In this document: positions 1 to 5,083 of the stretch, piece after piece
Position numbering within the stretch: position 1 is the first letter of the stretch
Layout of the letters: each line of letters opens with the position of its first letter
NCBI GenBank assembly: GCA_022567875.1
Contig: JADFGB010000118.1
Location: 1-5,083 of the forward strand
From: Bacteroidota bacterium
GTDB taxonomy: Bacteria > Bacteroidota > Ignavibacteria > Ignavibacteriales > Ignavibacteriaceae
Reading direction: 5' to 3'
DNA: 5,083 nt
Notes under the pieces: model-generated
Databases searched by the model: none
What the model was told of the DNA's origin: nothing
What the model saw: only the letters and a program-made list of their open reading frames with translations
Position numbers and translations under genes: made by a program

Positions 1-127
1 TATTCCTCTTCCTCGTTACCGTTAAATCTTCAGGCTTTAACATCTTTGCATTAACCAACCCATAACCAATTGCAGAGCCTATATTGCCAAATCCCAATAT
101 TGCTATTTTCATTTTATTATTAAACAT
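1..127 (-). CDS. proC: Pyrroline-5-carboxylate reductase, N-terminal fragment cut by the window edge
   Basis: ProC reduces 1-pyrroline-5-carboxylate to L-proline with NAD(P)H in the cytoplasm, the last step of proline synthesis from glutamate. Only the first 42 codons are present. They begin MFNNKMKIAILGFGNIGSAI, which contains a beta-strand followed by the dinucleotide-binding Rossmann motif G12-x-G14-x-x-G17. The next stretch, with GLVNAKMLKPEDLTVTRK, matches the usual ProC pattern of a short helix and then a 'KPEDL.V' second strand. I chose the ATG at 127 because AAGGAG lies just upstream; the in-frame ATG at 112 (residue M6) would sit about 19 bases from it. The gene follows the symporter stop by 14 bases, so the two are probably co-transcribed. 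The catalytic C-terminal dimerisation domain is outside the window. Another small Rossmann oxidoreductase is possible but less likely. Confidence 0.75.
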   Translation of the reverse strand, partial: MFNNKMKIAILGFGNIGSAIGYGLVNAKMLKPEDLTVTRKRN

Positions 128-131
128 TTTG

Positions 132-137
132 CTCCTT
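132..137 (-). promoter_or_regulatory. Shine-Dalgarno site of proC
   Basis: On the minus strand this reads AAGGAG and ends 4 bases before the ATG at 127. It lies in the 14-base gap after the symporter stop codon. It decides the proC start in favour of the upstream ATG (127) over the second in-frame ATG (112), and it suggests proC is translated from a transcript shared with the symporter. Confidence 0.6.
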
Positions 138-141
138 ATTA

Positions 142-1365
142 TTAAACTTTTAAAGTTTCACCCTCTGACTTTGCAATAATTACAGTACCGCAAGAATCAC
201 TCCACACATTAATTGTAGTTCTGCACATATCTAAAATTCTATCCACAGCTAAAATAAGACCTACCCCTTCTAAAGGAAGACCGACAGCAGAAAGAATTAC
301 GGTTATCATAACCAAGCCAGCCATTGGAATGCCTGCCGCACCAATTGATGCTAAAAGCGCTGTTGCAACAACTATTGCCTGCAGAAGAAAACTTAATTCA
401 ATTCCATATGCCTGTGCAATAAACATAGCAGCCACACATTCATACAAAGCAGTACCGTCCATATTTACAGTTGCGCCCAAAGGTAAAACAAAACTTGTTA
501 CTTTATTAGAAACTCCCACATTGTTTTCAACAGCATCTATAGTTAAAGGAAGAGTTGCAGAAGAAGACGATGTGGAAAATGCGGTTAAAAGTGGAGTTGT
601 CATCGCTTTAAAATGATGCCACGGATTTACTTTTCCAATAAATTTAAGCAACAAGGGAAGAGTGACCATTGAGTGAAAACTTAGACCTAATAATACTACA
701 ACCATATATATTCCAAGTCTCTGAGCAATGTTCAATAAAGCTTGTCTATCTCCAGCCTGATCTGCTACAACACCTGCTACAATTCCAAATATTCCAATCG
801 GTGTAAACTTTATAATAAGAGAAGTTATTTTCATCATTAAATTAAATCCCCCATTAAATAAATTAATCAGAGGATCACGATAAGTGTTGCTAAGTTTTGT
901 AATAAAATATCCGATAAGAATAGAAAAGAAAATAATTGCGAGCATATCCCCCGTAGCAAGCGCATTAATAATATTTGTAGGAACTAAACGAAGAAGAATA
1001 TTGCCCAAACCATCGGAAACATTTGTCAGACTGTCAGCATGTTGAGTAAAACCAAGTTTTGCGCCAATACCAGGTTGAATTAAATTTACTAAAATTAGTC
1101 CTGTAACAATTGCAAACAAGCTGGTAGTTATGTAATAGGAAAAAGTTTTTATTCCGAGCCTTCCAAGGTTTTTGGCATCACCAATATTTGCCACACCTGA
1201 AGTTATGGAAGTAAGTATGAGCGGAACAATTATCATTTTTAATGCACGTAAAAATAAGTCCCCAATCCACGTTACATAACTCACATAATCTGTGAAAAAT
1301 AATCCGTATAAAACGCCAAGGAATAAACCGATCAATATTTGCCAATGTAATTTTATTTTTAACAT
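142..1365 (-). CDS. gltP: Sodium/proton:glutamate-aspartate symporter (DAACS family)
   Basis: This inner-membrane secondary transporter of the dicarboxylate/amino acid:cation symporter family takes up acidic amino acids using the Na+ or H+ gradient. The 407 residues match the family's usual length. About six hydrophobic helices occupy residues 8-240, followed by the C-terminal core. The core has the serine-rich re-entrant loop STSSSSATLP (264-273), helix 7 with NMDGT (301-305), the second hairpin with GAAGIP (342-347), and helix 8 with D375, D379, R382, N386 and D390. By alignment to the archaeal homologue GltPh, R382 would hold the substrate side-chain carboxylate and D379 its amino group. 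This favours glutamate/aspartate over C4-dicarboxylates (DctA-type lacks that Asp) and over neutral amino acids (which lack the Arg). Cys381 replaces a common glycine there. AAGGA lies 5 bases before the ATG. No promoter is convincing in the 59-base gap after hemW. Whether Na+ or H+ drives transport cannot be told. Confidence 0.93.
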   Translation of the reverse strand: MLKIKLHWQILIGLFLGVLYGLFFTDYVSYVTWIGDLFLRALKMIIVPLILTSITSGVANIGDAKNLGRLGIKTFSYYITTSLFAIVTGLILVNLIQPGIGAKLGFTQHADSLTNVSDGLGNILLRLVPTNIINALATGDMLAIIFFSILIGYFITKLSNTYRDPLINLFNGGFNLMMKITSLIIKFTPIGIFGIVAGVVADQAGDRQALLNIAQRLGIYMVVVLLGLSFHSMVTLPLLLKFIGKVNPWHHFKAMTTPLLTAFSTSSSSATLPLTIDAVENNVGVSNKVTSFVLPLGATVNMDGTALYECVAAMFIAQAYGIELSFLLQAIVVATALLASIGAAGIPMAGLVMITVILSAVGLPLEGVGLILAVDRILDMCRTTINVWSDSCGTVIIAKSEGETLKV

Positions 1366-1424
1366 ATCAGTCCTTAATTTTTGTTACTTAAATATTAAAT
1401 AATGAATATAACAATTTTTCTCAA

Positions 1425-2555
1425 TTACAATAAGTTTTTTATAATTTCATCGCAAATTGCATAGCCGTGTTTCGTTAATTTTATTGATTCGGAATTATTC
1501 TCTAAAAAATTATTTTCAATTAGTTTTGAAAAGTAATCTTCCTTTTCAATCAACCAAGCGCTACCATATTTTTCTGTGAATTCATTTTTATTCAGTCCTT
1601 TGCTTCTTAAAGAAAGCATCACATATTCATTTAGTTTTTGTTCTTTGGTTAAGATTTCAAAATTTCTTACAGCCGATCCTTTATTATTGATTTCTGAAAT
1701 ATATTTTTTTAAGCTTGAAAAATTCCACCACCGCTTTCCGTTTACAAAGGAGTGGGCAGCGGTACCAAAACTTAAATAATCTTGATATTTCCAATAAGCA
1801 TTGTTGTGCCTGCATTCAAAACCGGTTCTGCAAAAATTAGAAACTTCATATTGCTTAAAATCCTGCCCGGTAAGAAAATCTATTGTTGTAGAATATAATT
1901 CTGCATCGTAATCAGAATCCTGCAAAGTTACTTTTCCGTCAAGGACCATTTTGTTTAAAATGGTTCCGCGTTCAAGTATTAAGCTGTAAGTAGATATATG
2001 AGTTATCGGAAGTGAAACAGCCTGATTAAGATTATTTATCCAAATTTCTTTTGTTTGTTTGGGCAGATTAAAAATTAAATCAATATTTATATTTTCAAAA
2101 CCGGCTTTGTTTGCATCTTCAACAGTTTTAATTGCAGCATCTGTTGAATGAATACGTGTTAAAAATTTTAATTCATCTTCATTAAAAGACTGAACGCCTA
2201 TACTGATTCTGTTAAAACCTATATTTCTAAATTCTTTTAATTTTTCAAAACTTATTGAATCGGGATTTGTTTCTATTGTTGTTTCAACATTATCGGCAAC
2301 AGTAAAGTTTTTATTAATTTGATTCAATATTTCATTTAAATAATCTATATCCATTAACGAAGGGGTACCGCCTCCCAAGAAAATAGATGTTATTATTCTA
2401 TCATCAGAATATTGATTCGAATAAAATTCAATCTCCTTTTTTAATGCTGATAAAAAAGGATTGATGTTATCGGTAGTTATTATGGAATAGAAATCACAAT
2501 AAATACATTTATGCTTACAGAAAGGAATGTGAATGTAGAGAGCGGTTTGTTTCAT
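1425..2555 (-). CDS. hemW: HemW, radical-SAM-family haem chaperone (HemN-like)
   Basis: HemW binds haem and is thought to deliver it to respiratory enzymes; it is often misannotated as oxygen-independent coproporphyrinogen III oxidase (HemN). The radical SAM cluster motif is C13-xxx-C17-xx-C20 followed by Asp-Phe, not the extra cysteine (CxC) typical of true HemN. GGGTPS (61-66) is the SAM-binding glycine motif. A core motif reads DLIFNLPKQT (159-168), where relatives usually have YGLPGQT. YEVSNF (236-241) and HNNAYW (250-255) follow; the latter is the HNxxYW motif associated with HemW haem binding. The C-terminal part (about 300-376) looks like the winged-helix-type HemN C-terminal domain. 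The length of 376 residues is normal. The ATG overlaps the recN stop as ATGA, and only a weak GGA stands 2 bases upstream, so translation is probably coupled to recN. The protein is presumably cytoplasmic. Confidence 0.93.
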   Translation of the reverse strand: MKQTALYIHIPFCKHKCIYCDFYSIITTDNINPFLSALKKEIEFYSNQYSDDRIITSIFLGGGTPSLMDIDYLNEILNQINKNFTVADNVETTIETNPDSISFEKLKEFRNIGFNRISIGVQSFNEDELKFLTRIHSTDAAIKTVEDANKAGFENINIDLIFNLPKQTKEIWINNLNQAVSLPITHISTYSLILERGTILNKMVLDGKVTLQDSDYDAELYSTTIDFLTGQDFKQYEVSNFCRTGFECRHNNAYWKYQDYLSFGTAAHSFVNGKRWWNFSSLKKYISEINNKGSAVRNFEILTKEQKLNEYVMLSLRSKGLNKNEFTEKYGSAWLIEKEDYFSKLIENNFLENNSESIKLTKHGYAICDEIIKNLL

Positions 2556-4261
2556 TTTCCGTTTTTTATCAGTTCCTTTGCCCCTTTTATACTGGCTTCG
2601 GTTACTTCCTCGCCGCTCATCAGTTTAGCAATTTCATTTATTCGCTCTTCATCATCTAATTTATTAATTGAACTTACAACTCTATCGCCGATTAACTTTT
2701 TATTTACTGAATAATGATGATGTGCATTACCCGCAATTTGAGGTAGATGTGTAATTGCTATTATCTGGTGATTTTGGGAAAGATCTTCTAAAGCCTTGCC
2801 GACTTTCTGTGCAATTCTTCCGCTTATTCCGGAATCGATCTCATCAAATATTAAAACAGGCAGTGCTTCGGTTTTTGCAAGCACTGATTTTAAAGCTAGC
2901 ATAACTCGTGAGATTTCCCCACCCGATGCTACCTTTATCAAGGGCTTTACGTCTTCACCGATATTTGTGGAAATAAAAAACTCCACCTCGTCACAACCGT
3001 TATTTGTGATTTTAATTTTTTTATTATTTGTAAATATAAAATATGATTCTTCATCATCAGCCAACGGTCTTTCAATTATTACTTTAAAGGATGAATGTTC
3101 AATACCAAGTTCATTAAGTGTTTTATTTATGCTCTCCTCTATCAAGGGGATTTTATTTTTTCTTTTATTTGAAATATCAATTGCCAGATTTCCGCAATTG
3201 TCTCTTGATTTTTCTATCTCATTCTTAATAGCTTTTATTTTTTCCGAAAAATTTTCTGCAAGTAAAAATTCTTCGCCTATCTTTTTTCTATGCACCAGGA
3301 CAGCATCAATTGAACCACCGTATTTTTTCTTCAATAATGTTAATGCTCCAAGTCTCTGCCTAACCTCCTCAAGATGTTTGGGCTCAATATCTATTTTAGA
3401 ATTGTAGGAACGGATAGTTTCGGCTATATCATTTATTTGCGAGAGTATGTTTTTACTTTCTTTCTCTGTAACGGAAAAATTTTTATCAATCAGTTCTAAT
3501 TCTTGTAGCTTTCTGTTTGCCCCACTTAAAATATCCTGAACGGAGTTTTCTCCTTCAAAAAGTGTTTGATAAATTGAAGTTGTCAATTCGAGAAGCCTTT
3601 CCGAATTTTCTAAAATTTTCAATTCATTTAAAAGTTCATCGTCTTCATTTTCCTTAGGAGAAACGGAATCAATTTCTTTTATCTGGAATGAATAAAACTC
3701 TTTCTTTTCATTTAACGATTTTTCTTTTTTCTTTAATGTTTTTAATTCATCAATTTTTTTCTGATAATCAATAAATGTTTTTGTGTATTCGGTTAATAAT
3801 AAGTTGTTGTCAACATACTGATCTAAAAAGTCAATATGTGTTTCGCTTCTGAGCAATGATTGATGTTCGTGCTGTCCGTGTAAATCAATCAGTAAATCCC
3901 CCAACAAATTTATAAAAGTTAGAGGCACAGGTGAATCATTTACAAAGCAGCGATTTGCTCCTTTTATAGATATTTCCCTTCTTATTATTAATTCATCCGT
4001 TGTTTCAATATCATTATTTAATAATAATTCTTTTACCTTGGTATTGTCTTTTATTCTAAAAAATCCTTCTACAAAAGATTTTGAAGCTCCCTTTCGAATT
4101 ACTTCTGTTGATGCTCTTCCCCCAAGAAGCAAACCCATTGCATCGACAATAATAGATTTACCTGCACCGGTTTCCCCGGTGATGATATTCAATCCTTCAC
4201 CGAACTCTACCTGCAGATGTTCGATAAGAGCATAGTCCTTTATTTCTAATGATTTTAACAT
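2552..4261 (-). CDS. recN: DNA repair protein RecN (SMC-like ATPase)
   Basis: RecN is a cohesin-like ABC/SMC-family ATPase that acts with RecA in recombinational repair of double-strand breaks. At 569 residues it is of normal size. The N-terminal head begins MLKSLEIKDYALIEHL and carries Walker A GETGAGKS (29-36). It has the RecN-typical DLHGQHEHQSLL segment (126-137), which includes the Q-loop region. Residues about 155-370 are rich in Lys, Glu and Leu with heptad-like spacing, as expected for the short antiparallel coiled coil. The C-terminal head has the signature VASGGEISR (444-452), Walker B VLIFDE (469-474), a D-loop around DSGISG (476-481) and the switch histidine in ITHLPQ (503-508). 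All catalytic residues are present. There is no clear Shine-Dalgarno motif before the ATG. An 80-base gap separates it from the Nudix gene, and its stop overlaps the hemW start. I see no E. coli-type or Gram-positive-type LexA box upstream, although recN is commonly an SOS gene. Confidence 0.96.
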   Translation of the reverse strand: MLKSLEIKDYALIEHLQVEFGEGLNIITGETGAGKSIIVDAMGLLLGGRASTEVIRKGASKSFVEGFFRIKDNTKVKELLLNNDIETTDELIIRREISIKGANRCFVNDSPVPLTFINLLGDLLIDLHGQHEHQSLLRSETHIDFLDQYVDNNLLLTEYTKTFIDYQKKIDELKTLKKKEKSLNEKKEFYSFQIKEIDSVSPKENEDDELLNELKILENSERLLELTTSIYQTLFEGENSVQDILSGANRKLQELELIDKNFSVTEKESKNILSQINDIAETIRSYNSKIDIEPKHLEEVRQRLGALTLLKKKYGGSIDAVLVHRKKIGEEFLLAENFSEKIKAIKNEIEKSRDNCGNLAIDISNKRKNKIPLIEESINKTLNELGIEHSSFKVIIERPLADDEESYFIFTNNKKIKITNNGCDEVEFFISTNIGEDVKPLIKVASGGEISRVMLALKSVLAKTEALPVLIFDEIDSGISGRIAQKVGKALEDLSQNHQIIAITHLPQIAGNAHHHYSVNKKLIGDRVVSSINKLDDEERINEIAKLMSGEEVTEASIKGAKELIKNGK

Positions 4262-4285
4262 TTAACTGTTTTTTATAGGTGGGAT

Positions 4286-4314
4286 AATTTAGCTTATTTT
4301 ATAAGCAATTTCAA
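4286..4314 (-). promoter_or_regulatory. Candidate recN promoter with a palindrome in its spacer
   Basis: On the minus strand, TTGAAA (4314-4309, 5 of 6 to the sigma-70 -35 box) is followed by a 17-base spacer and TAAATT (4291-4286, 4 of 6 to the -10 box). This would start transcription roughly 18 bases before the recN ATG. The spacer contains a perfect inverted repeat, GCTTAT-AAA-ATAAGC (4292-4306), placed where an operator could act. The same stretch loosely resembles the Bacteroidota TTTG / TAnnTTTG arrangement. The region is very AT-rich, so chance matches are easy and confidence is low. Confidence 0.3.
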
Positions 4315-4341
4315 AAAAGGTTTGATTACAAAATTTAAAAA

Positions 4342-4875
4342 TCACTGACCTATTTTATTTTTATAAAAATGTATACCGCAAATCGTTTTTGAATCTATGA
4401 TTTCACCGCTCATAATCCTTTCTTCAATTTCATCCAACGAATATTCAAATGTTTCCATTCCGTACTCGCCTTCTTCCCTGTTGTGTCTGCCCGGTGTTAA
4501 ATTTTCAGCAAGATAAATATGCAGCACTTCGGAACAGAACCCGGGAGTGGTTGCAATTGAACCCAGTTTACTAATAGACTCTGCATTGTACCCTGTTTCT
4601 TCAGTCAATTCTCTTTCGGCACAATTCTGCGGATCTTCGCCCTTTTCAAGTTTGCCTGCTGGAAGTTCCAGCATAAATTTTTGGAAAGGATAACGGAATT
4701 GTTTTACCATTATAATTTTGCCGTCCTCTTTTACGGGTAATATTACTGCACCTCCGGGATGAAGTGCAACTTCCCTTACGGCTTTGTTGCCGCTGTCATA
4801 TTCAATCTCATCAACCTGTAAATCAAATACTTTTCCTTTAAATATTATCTCACTTTTTTTTACTTTGAAATTCAT
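4342..4875 (-). CDS. Nudix hydrolase, ADP-ribose pyrophosphatase type
   Basis: This is probably a cytoplasmic Mg2+-dependent enzyme that splits ADP-ribose into AMP and ribose-5-phosphate, limiting toxic ADP-ribose. The 177 residues are a normal size for the NudF/ADPRase group. The N-terminal beta strands (1-50) resemble the dimerisation part of that group. The Nudix box is complete at 74-96, G-x5-E-x7-REL-x-EE-x-GY, with G74, E80, R88, E89, E92 and E93. The proline of PGFCSE (P111) lies 15 residues after the box, the spacing known for ADP-ribose-specific members. ELPAGKLEKGE (70-80) and RYPFQKFMLE (61-70) also fit the family. The start is supported by GAAGG 3 bases before the ATG. It is the first gene of the leftward series, and recN follows after 80 bases. 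Other NDP-sugar substrates cannot be excluded, so I give no gene symbol. Confidence 0.9.
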   Translation of the reverse strand: MNFKVKKSEIIFKGKVFDLQVDEIEYDSGNKAVREVALHPGGAVILPVKEDGKIIMVKQFRYPFQKFMLELPAGKLEKGEDPQNCAERELTEETGYNAESISKLGSIATTPGFCSEVLHIYLAENLTPGRHNREEGEYGMETFEYSLDEIEERIMSGEIIDSKTICGIHFYKNKIGQ

Positions 4876-4930
4876 TTTCCTTCTATAACTCTATTTTAGT
4901 TTACATAATTTTTCTATAAAATTAAATCTA

Positions 4931-4985
4931 TGTCATTTCGAACCTAATCCGTCAACTGACGGAGTAGGTGGGAAGACTCGAATCT
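4931..4985. repeat. Hairpin-forming element, probable copy of a dispersed intergenic repeat
   Basis: The core at 4943-4968 is a 26-base inverted repeat. The arms CCTA-A-TCCGTCA and TGACGGA-G-TAGG pair perfectly except for one A/G mismatch, around a 2-base centre (the tip would open to a larger loop in practice). Outside it, TTCGA (4937-4941) can pair with TCGAA (4978-4982), and AGACTCGAATCT (4974-4985) is itself a near-palindrome. Read on the minus strand, the element runs from AGATTCGAGTCTT through the hairpin to TTCGAAATGACA. This recalls the 'AGATTC...hairpin...GAATGACA' intergenic repeats found in many copies in some bacterial genomes. The inverted repeat is seen directly; membership of a multicopy family is recalled and not tested, as only one copy is in the window. 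Confidence 0.5.
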
Positions 4986-4996
4986 CTTGAACTCTT

Positions 4997-5049
4997 GAGC
5001 CTTCGCGTTATCCACAGCATGTGGTACACACGGAGGCTCTTTTCTTTTT
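4997..5049 (+). terminator. Terminator-like hairpin with T tract, rightward, no matching gene
   Basis: GAGCCTTCG (4997-5005) pairs with CGGAGGCTC (5031-5039) in a 9-base stem with one G-U wobble. The enclosed 25 bases contain a second small hairpin, CCACA-GCA-TGTGG (5012-5024). TTTTCTTTTT follows immediately (5040-5049), giving the form of an intrinsic terminator for plus-strand transcription. No T tract stands on the other side, so it should not work well for leftward genes. No plus-strand gene lies upstream in the window, so it either ends a small RNA, belongs to the adjacent repeat, or is chance structure. The branched interior is longer than a usual terminator loop. Confidence 0.45.
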
Positions 5050-5083
5050 ACTAAAAATCAATCCAGATTCGCTTAAGGCCTTA

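Noticed and set aside
329..616. 95-codon open frame on the plus strand, with similar short ones at 1576-1779, 2511-2714 and 4038-4235
   Set aside because: All are antisense to well-supported genes (the symporter, hemW, recN), show no recognisable domain and carry no independent sign of selection.
1366..1424. Possible promoter in the hemW-symporter gap: TTGAGA (1424-1419) and TTTAAT (1399-1394)
   Set aside because: The spacer is 19 bases, and in such an AT-rich gap -10-like hexamers occur in several registers. No hairpin with a T tract ends the hemW transcript either, so neither promoter nor terminator can be supported.
2796..3407. 203-codon open frame on the plus strand
   Set aside because: It lies wholly inside recN on the opposite strand. 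The product is a Ser/Phe/Ile-rich string with no family motif, and recN has all its motifs across the region, so it is a shadow frame of AT-rich coding DNA.
4893..4930. Promoter for the Nudix gene: TAAAAT (4898-4893) as a -10 box
   Set aside because: The hexamer 17 bases upstream matches the -35 consensus in only 2 of 6 positions. The gene must have a promoter somewhere to the right, but I cannot place it.
4931..4985. tRNA or riboswitch on the minus strand, suggested by GGTTCGAAAT and GATTCGAGTC, which look like T-arm loops
   Set aside because: Neither is closed by a 5-base T stem, and there is no acceptor stem, anticodon arm or 3' CCA at the right distance. I also see none of the conserved cores of the TPP or cobalamin riboswitches.
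5008..5083. Open minus-strand frame entering from the right edge (reads KALSESGLIFSKKK... and ends CTTCCG, stop at 5008-5010)
   Set aside because: Only about 24 codons are visible, the tail runs through the hairpin element, and I recognise no family. The other two frames stop within the first few codons from the edge and could equally hold the end of a gene. The 34 bases at 5050-5083 give no basis for a choice.
5074..5083. Perfect 10-base palindrome TAAGGCCTTA at the right edge
   Set aside because: It is short, cut by the edge and without context; a palindrome of this size is not enough to name a site.

Overview
This is an AT-rich window (roughly one third G+C by eye) from a bacterial chromosome. 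All five recognisable genes lie on the minus strand, so transcription runs from right to left. The protein families are ordinary housekeeping ones with intact catalytic motifs. Base composition, the style of the proteins and a hairpin repeat in the right-hand intergenic space would fit a Bacteroidota/Ignavibacteria-type genome. That placement is an impression from memory and not a proven assignment. Clear Shine-Dalgarno motifs precede the Nudix, symporter and proC genes, while recN and hemW have weak or no visible ones.

Layout in the direction of transcription: a non-coding stretch at the right end (4876-5083); an ADP-ribose pyrophosphatase-type Nudix hydrolase (4342-4875); an 80-base gap with a candidate promoter; recN, a DNA-repair SMC-like ATPase (2552-4261); hemW, a radical-SAM-family haem chaperone (1425-2555) whose ATG overlaps the recN stop in an ATGA; a 59-base AT-rich gap with no convincing signal; a sodium/proton:glutamate-aspartate symporter (142-1365); and, 14 bases on, the first 42 codons of proC, pyrroline-5-carboxylate reductase, cut by the left edge.

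Functionally the genes form two loose pairs. recN and hemW are translationally coupled but have no obvious shared pathway. The glutamate/aspartate symporter and proC are tightly spaced and make metabolic sense together, since glutamate is the precursor of proline and ProC catalyses the last step. The Nudix enzyme is a sanitation or ADP-ribose-recycling enzyme.

I see no mobile element, CRISPR array, phage gene, defence system or new multi-gene system. The only part not explained by ordinary genes is 4931-5049. It holds a near-perfect 26-base inverted repeat that looks like a dispersed intergenic repeat. This is followed by a terminator-like hairpin with a T tract that points rightward, against every gene in the window, and the hairpin contains a perfect 9-base DnaA-box match. 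These are the points worth checking.
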